Virus record (IMG/VR): IMGVR_UViG_3300042887_003321 | Coordinates: 1-64,000 of that record | Strand: one strand, 5' to 3' | DNA from: a virus | Length of the DNA: 64,000 bases | Part shown: piece after piece, positions 51,898-60,881 of the stretch | Position numbering within the stretch: position 1 is the stretch's first letter | Layout: every line of letters begins with the position of its first letter | The notes under the pieces: generated by a model | Told to the model about the DNA's origin: nothing | Seen by the model: the letters and a program-made list of their open reading frames with translations, nothing else | Database searches by the model: none | Translations under genes and position numbers: made by a program

Positions 51898-52498
51898 TTC
51901 TTAAATCGTAAGTATAAATATACTTTGGTAAGTTAGTAATTATTTTTACATTCTCATCACCCGCTTTGTATCTCCTATTTATTTCAACCCCATAAGGTCT
52001 ATCCAACATAGAAAGGGTTCTAATGTGAAATGATTTACCATCCACCTCCAATGATTTTGATGGAGATGTTTCACCTAAATAATTAAAATTAGAAGCACGA
52101 TAGATAACCCCCTTATGCCCCTGATTTTGGTCTGCGTAACTTATTATATATTCCCAATCGGTATTTTTTTGTAACCACTTGATTGTTTTAGATATAAAAT
52201 AGGATTCAGCGTTTTTTGGTGTATCATCTACCAAACACAACCTCCGTAACTCCAAAACCTTATCGGGACGGGATGGGTGATATGTCTGCCCAGCAGATGG
52301 ACCTGCGGGGCGTGTGTAAATACAAACCCCAATTATTTGGGGCATACCAAAATTTCCTTCCCTAAGTAGAATAAATGCGTGTTTTGTTTGTATATTTACA
52401 TAATCAGAGTAGTGCCACTTTTTCAAAAAGGCACGAATGTTCTCATTAAATGTAGTATGTTCTACTGTGTATGTTTTTACTAAACCCATTCTACACAA
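51875..52498 (-). CDS. mom: Mom-like DNA modification protein (GNAT fold)
   Basis: A 207-residue protein similar to the phage Mu Mom family. Visible motifs are KKWHYSDYVNIQTKHAFILL, then IIGVCIYTRPAGPSAGQ, LELRRLCLVDDTPKNAESYF and IISYADQNQGHKGVIYRASN. These match the acyltransferase-like Mom core, in which an Arg-Arg-Leu-x-Leu strand and an ADxxxGHxGxxYxASxF motif are conserved. Mu Mom converts adenine in DNA to N6-carbamoylmethyladenine and protects against restriction; the chemistry here is inferred. It lies in a small DNA-metabolism block with primase, SbcCD and a resolvase. Start could be Met1 or Met4. Confidence 0.7.
   Translation of the reverse strand: MCRMGLVKTYTVEHTTFNENIRAFLKKWHYSDYVNIQTKHAFILLREGNFGMPQIIGVCIYTRPAGPSAGQTYHPSRPDKVLELRRLCLVDDTPKNAESYFISKTIKWLQKNTDWEYIISYADQNQGHKGVIYRASNFNYLGETSPSKSLEVDGKSFHIRTLSMLDRPYGVEINRRYKAGDENVKIITNLPKYIYTYDLRNGRRKID
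51913..51920 (-). promoter_or_regulatory. TATTTATA motif inside mom end, before primase
   Basis: Coding strand AAGTATATTTATACTTACGA, 15 nt upstream of the primase ATG; it is inside the Mom-like coding region (codons for VYLRF). The only clear boundary copy located wholly in a coding sequence. Confidence 0.35.
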
Positions 52499-52517
52499 TA
52501 TACAACATAAAAGTTAA

Positions 52518-52937
52518 TTATCCAAATAAAAATGTTTTGGGTTCTTCATTTACCCATTCTATTGGAACTTGCTTCGTAGCCCACTTAAAACCATTTTTAT
52601 CTGCCCACATACCATATGTAGTTTTTGACCTTTTATTTAATTTTGCGTTTGGGTTCTGAAATACAATTCGTATATCCAAATCAGGCTTTTGGGCTTTTAT
52701 TAGTAGATGTTTTTTTCTATCCTCTAAAGTAAACCTACCTTTTGTTTCTATGAAAATACCATTCGGTAATCTGAAATCAGGTTTGTATGTATGATTTGTT
52801 GCGGGTTTAGTGTATTGTATTTGGTGTTTTTCGTATTCACCATCAATACCTATTTGTTTTAATTCTTCCGAAACTTTATCCTCTAAACCCGAGCGATGCC
52901 CTTTGGTTCTTTGGATGTGACCCCAATTTTTTGGCAT
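52518..52937 (-). CDS. T7 endonuclease I-like Holliday junction resolvase
   Basis: A 139-residue nuclease closely similar to phage T7 gene 3 endonuclease I (149 residues). Motifs are GHRSGLEDKVSEELKQIGI, then NHTYKPDFRLPNGIFIETKG and FTLEDRKKHLLIKAQKPDLD, IRIVFQNPNAKL. The catalytic set E19, D54, E64 and K66 sits one position from T7 E20, D55, E65 and K67. It should resolve branched DNA before packaging and cut host DNA. T4 uses a different resolvase (gp49), so this is a swap of non-homologous function. It is the first gene of the DNA-metabolism block. Confidence 0.93.
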   Translation of the reverse strand: MPKNWGHIQRTKGHRSGLEDKVSEELKQIGIDGEYEKHQIQYTKPATNHTYKPDFRLPNGIFIETKGRFTLEDRKKHLLIKAQKPDLDIRIVFQNPNAKLNKRSKTTYGMWADKNGFKWATKQVPIEWVNEEPKTFLFG

Positions 52938-52939
52938 AA

Positions 52940-53824
52940 TTAATCTATATCAAATTTTACATTTATAAATAAATCCGTAATTGTACTTTTCTTTAACGGA
53001 ACTCCCAACTTTGCAACAGCCATCATTTCTTCATCATCATTATATAACCCAATGGTTGTTATGTAAGGTGAAAATGTAGAAGAGGTTGTAAATCCAGCTC
53101 TCGTTCCATATGAGCCGCTGATAATTGATGTTGGGTGGATAGATACATTAAATTCATCTTTTCCAATATGACAAAGTAAGCTAACTTCTTCTATTGCTTT
53201 AGTTGCTTTATAGTTTACAGTAAACCCTTTATTGGATGTATAATCCCAATTACCATTACCCAAAAAGGTGTGTTGATTATTAGAACCAGTATTTGTCATA
53301 ACAATCAACCCCTGTTTATAAAAAACATAACCATATGTCGCAGATGATGAAACTATAGTTCCCCATTCATCTTCTACTTTTACATCCGTATAGTATCTAT
53401 AATTTGTAGTTGAGCCTGAATAGTTTGTTATGTTTACGGATGATGGTTTTATTTCAAACCCGTATCTATAAACAGGAATAGATAAAACTGATGCAGTATC
53501 ATATAATTTTATCCTAACATCATCTGCAAAGTACAATTGATTAAGGCTTTTCCATAAACTTTTTTGATAAACACCACTTAACCCATCGTATGTAGAACTT
53601 TGTGTTAAATCGGTGGATGTAAATTCAAACGCGCCACTAACAGCAGGTTTTATCGCTCTTAATGTGGATACTCCAAATGATGTATAATGGTTTGAATCCG
53701 TTACCTCATAGCTTTTATGGGTAATAAACTTACGTTCTTGTGAAAATAATTGGTCTATTCTTTTAAACCCAATACTAATAGTTTCGGAATCACCACCCCT
53801 TAATACAATTTTTTTTTCTGCCAT
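52940..53824 (-). CDS. Tail/virion structural protein, paralogue B
   Basis: A 294-residue beta-rich protein. The C-terminus, SPYITTIGLYNDDEEMMAVA then KLGVPLKKS, is clearly related to the end of the preceding 357-aa protein. The middle has YRYGFEIKPSSVNITNYSGS and EDEWGTIVSSSATYGYVFYK. It starts with VLRGGDSETISIGFKRID. No named family was confirmed. Its position after a series of baseplate proteins suggests a tail or baseplate component. The stop is two bases before the resolvase start. Confidence 0.7.
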   Translation of the reverse strand: MAEKKIVLRGGDSETISIGFKRIDQLFSQERKFITHKSYEVTDSNHYTSFGVSTLRAIKPAVSGAFEFTSTDLTQSSTYDGLSGVYQKSLWKSLNQLYFADDVRIKLYDTASVLSIPVYRYGFEIKPSSVNITNYSGSTTNYRYYTDVKVEDEWGTIVSSSATYGYVFYKQGLIVMTNTGSNNQHTFLGNGNWDYTSNKGFTVNYKATKAIEEVSLLCHIGKDEFNVSIHPTSIISGSYGTRAGFTTSSTFSPYITTIGLYNDDEEMMAVAKLGVPLKKSTITDLFINVKFDID

Positions 53825-53837
53825 TAATCATTACGAT

Positions 53838-54911
53838 TTAAAAATCTAATTTTACTTTTAAAAGAATCTCATTAGCAAACGATTTCAAAATAGGTTGCGA
53901 TAGTTTTGCAACTGCTAATAATTCATTTGGGTCATTATATAATCCAATTGTAGTAATATATGATTTTGGGTCACTAACAAATGTTGGTTGAGATAATGTG
54001 TAAACACCATTTGCCGAAGATGTTACATAAGATGGGTTGTTACTAAAGTTAAACTTACTGTTTCTAACTCTTAAAAAGTAATAAGTAGATTTAACTTCTT
54101 CTTCATTTCTGGCTTTAAATGCGTTATTGGTTGAATCAACTGCCGCTGACCTACTAATAGCAGAAAATAACTTAAATGAGTTGTTCCCATTTGCATTTGA
54201 TGCAGTTGCGGTAGTCATTGATGCGGATACATCTAATGCGGTACCTGATAATACAATTACACCTCGTTGTGGGTAAACACGCCCATAAGTTAAAGTAGTA
54301 GAAGGAACACTTACACCAGATGATAATGAACCTGAAACAACATTATAGTATTCTTGTTCAGCGGAATTTAATTGTGCTGTATCATCGGAATCATCTATTA
54401 ATTTTATTTGCTTACCAGAACCACTCAATGTCAATTCCCAGTTTCCTCTATCTAATTTATCCTTTAATCTACTTCTTTTGAAATTGATAACATAAATTGA
54501 GTTTTCTTCACCCACACCTGTGAAATTGAATTTTGTGGTTGATGATGGTAAAAGTGTTTGTTGATATTGTGCATAAATTGCACGAGATGGTGAATCGGCA
54601 AATCCAATACCCGCAGCAGTAGAACCAATAGAACCACTACCCAAAGCATGTCCATAGGCTACTGAAAACTGAACTTCTCTTGTTGAATCACTACCAACTT
54701 TATCGTAAACATCATAATAATATTGACCCGATGAAGCGCTTTGTGCGGATGATGTAAAGAATGTAGCCAATGATGCGGCATTACCGCTAAATAAACCACG
54801 TGTTATTCTTTGTGAACTAGATGCGGTATCATCGGTTGTTATTCGTTCAAATGTAAAAAGCGAACTTATTGGGACCACCCCACTTCCCAATTGTATTGTT
54901 TTAGTTGCCAT
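53838..54911 (-). CDS. Tail/virion structural protein, paralogue A
   Basis: A 357-residue beta-rich protein. TIQLGSGVVPISSLFTFERI is the start; SGQYYYDVYDKVGSDSTREV, then QFSVAYGHALGSGSIGSTAA, SPSRAIYAQYQQTLLPSSTT and EENSIYVINFKRSRLKDKLD are core signatures of a virion protein conserved in marine T4-like phages. The end SYITTIGLYNDPNELLAVAK is shared with the 294-aa neighbour. It is likely part of the baseplate periphery (gp8-like position), but I could not confirm gp8 homology. Confidence 0.7.
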   Translation of the reverse strand: MATKTIQLGSGVVPISSLFTFERITTDDTASSSQRITRGLFSGNAASLATFFTSSAQSASSGQYYYDVYDKVGSDSTREVQFSVAYGHALGSGSIGSTAAGIGFADSPSRAIYAQYQQTLLPSSTTKFNFTGVGEENSIYVINFKRSRLKDKLDRGNWELTLSGSGKQIKLIDDSDDTAQLNSAEQEYYNVVSGSLSSGVSVPSTTLTYGRVYPQRGVIVLSGTALDVSASMTTATASNANGNNSFKLFSAISRSAAVDSTNNAFKARNEEEVKSTYYFLRVRNSKFNFSNNPSYVTSSANGVYTLSQPTFVSDPKSYITTIGLYNDPNELLAVAKLSQPILKSFANEILLKVKLDF

Positions 54912-54937
54912 CTATTTTATTCCTATTTTTTTATGTA

Positions 54938-55540
54938 TTAAAAACCTCTTACTGTTGTAGCTTGTGTTGTTGTAGTGGTTACATTAGGTGTAACTGTTAC
55001 ATTGATATCTACTCTACCGCCAGTTGTATTACCAACCACAATTATTTTTGTAGATTGGGTTATTTCGGGAACTAACCCGGTTGTAGCCTCAAATTCAAAA
55101 GTGTTAGCATTGATTACATTGATTGTTCCCAATCTATCATCCAAAAGAGTTACAGTATATTGTTGTGTAGTATCACTAATTTTAAATATAACAGAACCAG
55201 CGCCCGTAGGTAACACACTTCGTTGCGGAACACTAATACTTGCAGGAGTAACAGAGAAAATTGGAACTGATGTTGTGTTTTTAGGTAAGGTTAATAATTT
55301 ATACCTTAAAGCAAAATTTTCATCGGTAATAGCCTCTAAAACAGGCATATTTTCAATTATTTCACCATAATAATCTGAACCTAATGAGTGTGCTGTGTTC
55401 CAAAGTGTGTAATCCACCTCATCATCACCCAAAGCAAATTGAGTAATTTCAAAGTTACCACGACCTGATGCTAAATACTCTCTGCCTTTTTTGGTTAAAA
55501 TAGCATCAACTGTAACAGATGTATTATCTAAATATCCCAT
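54938..55540 (-). CDS. Conserved virion structural protein
   Basis: A 200-residue protein. It begins MGYLDNTSVTVDAILTKKGR, then EYLASGRGNFEITQFALGDD, an N-terminal domain widespread in marine T4-like phages. The middle contains SDYYGEIIENMPVLEAITDE. The C-terminal half is beta-rich and ends with many Thr (NVTTTTTQATTVRGF). The role is unknown; probably a tail or baseplate subunit. It lies right after the 1320-aa protein with a TATTTATA motif and an AGGAA ribosome site. Confidence 0.75.
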   Translation of the reverse strand: MGYLDNTSVTVDAILTKKGREYLASGRGNFEITQFALGDDEVDYTLWNTAHSLGSDYYGEIIENMPVLEAITDENFALRYKLLTLPKNTTSVPIFSVTPASISVPQRSVLPTGAGSVIFKISDTTQQYTVTLLDDRLGTINVINANTFEFEATTGLVPEITQSTKIIVVGNTTGGRVDINVTVTPNVTTTTTQATTVRGF

Positions 55541-55562
55541 ATAATTTCCTAATTTTGTTTCT

Positions 55563-55570
55563 TATAAATA
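55563..55570 (-). promoter_or_regulatory. TATTTATA boundary motif before 200-aa gene
   Basis: Coding strand AATCTATATTTATAAGAAAC, 22 nt before the ATG at 55540 and 20 nt past the 1320-aa stop. Confidence 0.4.
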
Positions 55571-55590
55571 TAGATTTTTAAAATTAAATT

Positions 55591-58500
55591 TTAAACCCGT
55601 AATCGTCCCGACGAAGCTGCCCCACTTCCAATTCGAGGAGATGTTGTTGGTGTTGATACTATTGTATCTTGAACGGATACATTTTGAGGTGCGACTCTTA
55701 ATACAAATGGGTCTGCTACAAATGTTTCAACGCTTGGTAAACCATCAATTGATGTAACACCACTATTACAACCATTAAATCTCAAATTTGCTAAACTTAA
55801 TGGTAATTCATCGGTTTGTGTTGCTACAGGTGTTAATGATGATGAATAGAATTTACCCAATGAAGCAGAGAGAGATGATGAATAAAAATAATTAACTATG
55901 CTGGCATATGGTGAGAGTCTTTGACCCATAATAGAACTCGTTGGATTGTATTGCCATTGCGGGTTACTAACATTTGTGTATAACCCCGTACTCCCACTTA
56001 AAATTGGGTAGGTATATTTGTAAATTGAACTCTCATGATAATCTTTTGTATCCACTGTAGCCAAGTAATCATTTTTTGTGGCCGTTACACTTTCGGGTAA
56101 CATAGATATTGTAGTTAAATAATCCACTCTACTATAAGACCATTTATCACCCCGCTTGTATTTGTTTCTTTCCAAAATATGCGGTTCTAACAATACACCA
56201 CCAACATACTCACTTCTCGCAGGTATTAATTGTTTTACTTGTTGGAATATGCTATGGTCATACAATGATAACATATCCAATAAAAGTCCAATCGCAGTTC
56301 CACGCTTTTGAGCAGAACCAGAGGGGGCTGTTAAATTAACATACTTTTGAAAATATACATTTGCCCTATATCTTAATTTAGAATAATCTTCATTGAATCT
56401 ATCGTCCGGGTCGCCAATTAAATCATCAACTTCAAAGTATCCTTCTGAATTGTATATATCATTATTTACAACATCCGTTGGTGAGAAATACAATCCAACT
56501 AAATTTGAATCGGTTTGGGTATAATCATATTGAGATACTTCAGCGGTTTTTTCAACATCCAATGAACCACTTAAAACTGAAGATTCTATTCTTACTTTAT
56601 TGTTATTTAGGTTTAACGCGCCCACCGATGGAACTCTTATAAATTGAGTATCCACTTCACCAACCAAATCGGCCGATGTGTGGTTTGGTAATGATGCGGT
56701 TAATGGTGCTCCACCCAATGTGGTTTTGAAAAATTGGTTTGGGTGAGATGATGAAATAGCTGTTGATATGGTATTAAACCCACTATCAGGAAATATTCTA
56801 TAAACCAAATCGGTATATGATGATATACTATTTAAATCAGTTGTGTTATCATCCGAAAAATACGCTTCAGTATTCAATGCGTGCTCTTTGAATATTTCTT
56901 CAGAAAGGGATGATGAATAATATCTAATCTCTTGAATTGATGCAGTTGATGAATAGTTACCAACACCATCACCAACAATGAATTGAGTTGAACTACCAAG
57001 TATACTATTTGGTGCGGAACTTTGAGCGGATAATGAAGATAGGATATTTCCAAAATCATCTTTGAATGCCGCTCTAATTGTGGTTGAACTACCAGATATA
57101 ATACCAAACGCACCATCTCTTGCTACTAAGTAGCTCATATAAGATGAACTCATAACTGTTGTAGAACCTGTCTTTGCCAATATCCTAGCTTGTCCGCCTG
57201 AATAATTCCATTCAAAGTTTAAATCAGTTCCACCCCCCGTTAATCTACCAATAGTAAAATCACCCAATGGCATTTTACCAATTACCTCAATGGTGTTTGG
57301 CCTACTACCATTAATAGTTCCAAAAGGGTTTCTTATTGGTTTAGAATCCGTTGTTTCTACTTTATAGATAAATCTTTCATCTTCGTATTTGTTTGGTGAA
57401 TCAACGATTGTAGGCCCGCCGTATTCTCTTATTTTTAAAAATGTTTCAGGTATACCATAACAAGCCAAAAGGGCTTTGATTGAACGAGGCGTACCTTTTG
57501 ATTTATAGATATATGGTAAGTTGTTCAATACCCTACGCCAAACTTCGGCTCGTATTTTTTCTTTTGATTTAGTTTCTAATCCACCAGTTGTTACTGACCT
57601 GTTTCCCAATGAATCAGTTCCTAAAACATACTCCCAAAGGTTTGATTCACCCCAACCATTGGATAAATTCCACCCCATTGATTTTGCTACATCGTACAAC
57701 AAATCATCCGACATACCATCTTCAGGATGCTCTTCTCTTTTATTTACATCTGTCAGCCCTTTTGTATAAGTCCACAAAATATCAAAATGATGTCCTATCA
57801 TATTAATGAATAATATGTAATCTTCATTAAGCGGGTCTTCTCTTAAAGCAAATGGGATTAGGTTAATTAAAGCTGATTGGTTTTGTGCATCATAAAGTGA
57901 TGCCGAACTATAGACACCTTCATACCAACTTTCGGCTTGAGAGCTTGTTGTTGCATAAAATACTGTTGGATATGATGATATTTTTGGATATGGTACAATT
58001 GGATTATCAGTTGTTGAGTAATGGGTATATAAAGAACCTGTTACTTTGTTATACATCCATTGTTCAAAACCATCAAACCCACCAATTAAGGTGTCTCTTC
58101 GTGTGATTGATTGTGATATGTTTGTAAGAGCGTGCGAACCTGAAACCTGTTGTAGGGTTGCTATTCTACTATTATACCCCTCAATTGTTTGTAATTTACT
58201 AAAGAAATTATCAACTCTTTCAGTTGCGGATGAATAGTGAACAAAGTTACTAAAATCAGAATAATCAATGTTTAATTTTATATTTCCAAACGAACCGCTA
58301 AAATATTTATCTATAATTTGCTGAGAGGTAGATAGGTTTGCATCTAACAAATCGTTCCATGCTTTAAAATCAGTACCATCTGATTTACCATACTTATCCA
58401 ACTCAATATTAAAATTCGGCTCTAAAAGTTGTTTTGATGTAATCTCATCTAACTGATTATACGATACTATTTTTTCTATATACGATTTTTGCAATCTACC

Positions 58501-59553
58501 ATCAATTGATAAACTTTGCCCAACAGTCACACCACCATCTAAAGGTGATACTAATTTTATGTATAAATCAGTAATATCTACTAATGAACCATTAAGTTGA
58601 TTTTGTAATCTAACATTTGTAAAGTTTACACCACTTATGGGTGTGGTTGATGTAGTATCAGTTTGCGCTGGTATATATACACCCGTTCTAGTGTTGGGTG
58701 GTTGTGTACCACCATTCCATAAATAAAATGGTGCTTCTAAAAGATATGATGGAAATGCTGATGTATAACCAATTGTAAAATCGGTTTCAGTATATTTTTC
58801 TTGAACCCATTGTGGTTGGTTATTTTCATTCAGTTCTAATTTAAAGAAAGCCAGTCTTCCTGTAGTAGTGGTTTGGTTACTTGTAAAAAATTCTCTGAAT
58901 AAAACACCTCTATTTGATTCTGGAAAGTTTGTAGGTTTCCATATCGTAGATTGATTATTATAATTGCCTGTTGGTAATGAAATTGGTGTAATTCCCTCAC
59001 CAACAAAATTTATATAAGATATATCGGAAATAGTATCATTCCCAAAATTTAATAAAAACTCAGGCTTATTATCTACAAATAAAGAACTGGTGTTAAAATT
59101 AAACTCTTGAATACTTTTAATTAATTGTAAATTAAAATTATTTGGATTCTCGATTCGTACTTCAGTTCTATCCGAAGATATTTCCGATATTGTTAAGTCG
59201 TACCTCGTAGGTGATTCAATTTCAGTAGAGCCTGCAAAATTATATATAGGATTATATACCATTGTATATATCCCACTATCATAACCAAGTTGTCTTAAAT
59301 CACTTTCAGGAGAAAATCCAAATTTTGTTTTTTGGTTTTGAATGAAAATTCTTTTATACGATGATTTTACTAAATTATTTTCAGAATCGTATATGTGTAA
59401 TTCTAATAACGCAGGTCTAGATTTTATGGATATATCAGAATTTGATAGAGAGCCTGACTGAAATGTGTATCTATCTAATTCGGTAAAGGTTTCTCCATAC
59501 ACAGGCTCTGTGCTTAGTACATCGGTTATATTTGTAAATCTATCTAATGACAT
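55591..59553 (-). CDS. Very large baseplate wedge/tail protein (gp7-like)
   Basis: A 1320-residue protein. The N-terminal third is beta-rich. About residues 585-720 form a conserved tail-protein domain: DPLNEDYILFINMIGHHFDI, MSDDLLYDVAKSMGWNLSNG, then RAEVWRRVLNNLPYIYKSKG and TPRSIKALLACYGIPETFLK, as in phage tail protein I/gp7-like wedge proteins. A LamG-like insertion follows at about 760-900 (FEWNYSGGQARILAKTGSTT; SSTASIQEIRYYSSSLSEEI). The C-terminal part has IGLLLDMLSLYDHSIFQQVK and QLIPARSEYVGGVLLEPHIL. Size and position between gp6 and small baseplate genes fit gp7, which in T4 (1032 residues) is a wedge scaffold. Confidence 0.7.
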   Translation of the reverse strand: MSLDRFTNITDVLSTEPVYGETFTELDRYTFQSGSLSNSDISIKSRPALLELHIYDSENNLVKSSYKRIFIQNQKTKFGFSPESDLRQLGYDSGIYTMVYNPIYNFAGSTEIESPTRYDLTISEISSDRTEVRIENPNNFNLQLIKSIQEFNFNTSSLFVDNKPEFLLNFGNDTISDISYINFVGEGITPISLPTGNYNNQSTIWKPTNFPESNRGVLFREFFTSNQTTTTGRLAFFKLELNENNQPQWVQEKYTETDFTIGYTSAFPSYLLEAPFYLWNGGTQPPNTRTGVYIPAQTDTTSTTPISGVNFTNVRLQNQLNGSLVDITDLYIKLVSPLDGGVTVGQSLSIDGRLQKSYIEKIVSYNQLDEITSKQLLEPNFNIELDKYGKSDGTDFKAWNDLLDANLSTSQQIIDKYFSGSFGNIKLNIDYSDFSNFVHYSSATERVDNFFSKLQTIEGYNSRIATLQQVSGSHALTNISQSITRRDTLIGGFDGFEQWMYNKVTGSLYTHYSTTDNPIVPYPKISSYPTVFYATTSSQAESWYEGVYSSASLYDAQNQSALINLIPFALREDPLNEDYILFINMIGHHFDILWTYTKGLTDVNKREEHPEDGMSDDLLYDVAKSMGWNLSNGWGESNLWEYVLGTDSLGNRSVTTGGLETKSKEKIRAEVWRRVLNNLPYIYKSKGTPRSIKALLACYGIPETFLKIREYGGPTIVDSPNKYEDERFIYKVETTDSKPIRNPFGTINGSRPNTIEVIGKMPLGDFTIGRLTGGGTDLNFEWNYSGGQARILAKTGSTTVMSSSYMSYLVARDGAFGIISGSSTTIRAAFKDDFGNILSSLSAQSSAPNSILGSSTQFIVGDGVGNYSSTASIQEIRYYSSSLSEEIFKEHALNTEAYFSDDNTTDLNSISSYTDLVYRIFPDSGFNTISTAISSSHPNQFFKTTLGGAPLTASLPNHTSADLVGEVDTQFIRVPSVGALNLNNNKVRIESSVLSGSLDVEKTAEVSQYDYTQTDSNLVGLYFSPTDVVNNDIYNSEGYFEVDDLIGDPDDRFNEDYSKLRYRANVYFQKYVNLTAPSGSAQKRGTAIGLLLDMLSLYDHSIFQQVKQLIPARSEYVGGVLLEPHILERNKYKRGDKWSYSRVDYLTTISMLPESVTATKNDYLATVDTKDYHESSIYKYTYPILSGSTGLYTNVSNPQWQYNPTSSIMGQRLSPYASIVNYFYSSSLSASLGKFYSSSLTPVATQTDELPLSLANLRFNGCNSGVTSIDGLPSVETFVADPFVLRVAPQNVSVQDTIVSTPTTSPRIGSGAASSGRLRV

Positions 59554-59559
59554 ACTATT

Positions 59560-59778
59560 TTATATTACGAACCTATTAACATCGTTACTGTAACCGATTA
59601 TGGTTGGTGCTTCAATTTCTAACTCAGTTATTTCGGCACTCTGATTTATATAAAAAGATTGCGATGTAAATAATTTTACATTTTTTTCCAACGCAATTAC
59701 ACCATAAGTATCAGTTGAATTAACAATCTCATACGATAGTATTCTTCCCTGTCTATTTCTTTTTATTTCTCTTTCCAT
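59560..59778 (-). CDS. Small structural protein
   Basis: A 72-residue protein, MEREIKRNRQGRILSYEIVN then VIALEKNVKLFTSQSFYINQ, mostly beta-strand. It shares one base with the preceding stop and ends six bases before the 1320-aa gene, so all are co-translated. No family was recognised. A similarly placed small protein often occurs beside baseplate wedge genes. Confidence 0.65.
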   Translation of the reverse strand: MEREIKRNRQGRILSYEIVNSTDTYGVIALEKNVKLFTSQSFYINQSAEITELEIEAPTIIGYSNDVNRFVI

Positions 59779-60872
59779 TATCTAATCACCTTAAAGTAAT
59801 ATTCATTATCGTAATATTTTTCAAGCCCATCAGAATCAACTCTGAATACAAATCTATAATACCTTTCAGGTTGTAGTGTATTAAACCACATATCAAAATA
59901 GTTTCCATTTGAATCACATTCTATCTTTGTATAAGTAGTGTTAAATGGTATAATTTCTAAATTAGTTTCAACATCTCTAACCGACCAATATGATGATGTA
60001 GGTAAGTATTTAATGGTTGATAACGCCCCACTATTACTAAATGTTCTTTGCGGATATCGTTCCCTACCATACACTCTAACTCTATCCTTTGAATTTTGTT
60101 TGTATTCCGATTTAAGATTTTTGGTGTATATCAAAATATTTTCAACCGTTAGAGCTGATAACGAACCTGTCTGAAATTGCGAATCATCCCATCTAACTTC
60201 AAAAGTTGGTACATAAATCGTATGAGTTTCTGTTGAAAAGTATTTTGAAACTCCAAATTTAACCGAAGATGTTTCATCGGTATTAGACCTTTTAATGATA
60301 AATCCGTTATTTGTTCTATTACCACTAAAGATATCATTTACATATTGAGTTACTTCAATGTTTATATCAGAAACATTTCTACTGAAAGATTGTGAGTAGG
60401 ATACACCACTAACAGATGATGTGAACCAAGTTCCACCACCCTGATTAACTGCCCAATATGAGCCTGAGTTTATAGGTGATGCTACACTCCAACTTACATT
60501 TGTACTTCTATAAACCCAATTTGAATCATTTTCATTATGAGGTGTATCGGGCAAAGAACCCAATCCTTCATTCCAACTTTGCGATATTGGGTAAACATAA
60601 AGGTTGTATTCGGATGGAATTTCTCTTTCATCCGATGAAATAAGATTTAAATAGTATTTTACACTTCCTGATATTACTCCACTTGCAACCGATTGAGATA
60701 TAGCAGATAAATCAAACTGAATTAATATTCTACTATTACCAATCAATGTGGTATCATCGGTATCAAAAAACTTACCTACCTCCAATACTTCATCTTTTCC
60801 AACATTTTGAAATTTTCTTGTTGAATCTTCATATATGGTAGTATCTTTTTGAGGATATATTCTATAAATCAT
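59778..60872 (-). CDS. DNRLRE-like structural protein
   Basis: A 364-residue protein. The N-terminal 220 residues fit a DNRLRE-type beta domain: YPQKDTTIYEDSTRKFQNVG, then LEVGKFFDTDD, SRILIQFDLSAISQSVASGV, YYLNLISSDEREIPSEYNLY and PISQSWNEGLGSLPDTPHNE. The C-terminal 110 residues (PQRTFSNSGALSTIKYLPTS; YYRFVFRVDSDGLEKYYDNE) resemble a fibronectin-like or baseplate attachment domain. It lies between gp6 and gp7-like genes, suggesting a baseplate decoration. It has an AGGAG ribosome site. Confidence 0.7.
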   Translation of the reverse strand: MIYRIYPQKDTTIYEDSTRKFQNVGKDEVLEVGKFFDTDDTTLIGNSRILIQFDLSAISQSVASGVISGSVKYYLNLISSDEREIPSEYNLYVYPISQSWNEGLGSLPDTPHNENDSNWVYRSTNVSWSVASPINSGSYWAVNQGGGTWFTSSVSGVSYSQSFSRNVSDINIEVTQYVNDIFSGNRTNNGFIIKRSNTDETSSVKFGVSKYFSTETHTIYVPTFEVRWDDSQFQTGSLSALTVENILIYTKNLKSEYKQNSKDRVRVYGRERYPQRTFSNSGALSTIKYLPTSSYWSVRDVETNLEIIPFNTTYTKIECDSNGNYFDMWFNTLQPERYYRFVFRVDSDGLEKYYDNEYYFKVIR

Positions 60873-60881
60873 TTATTTCTC

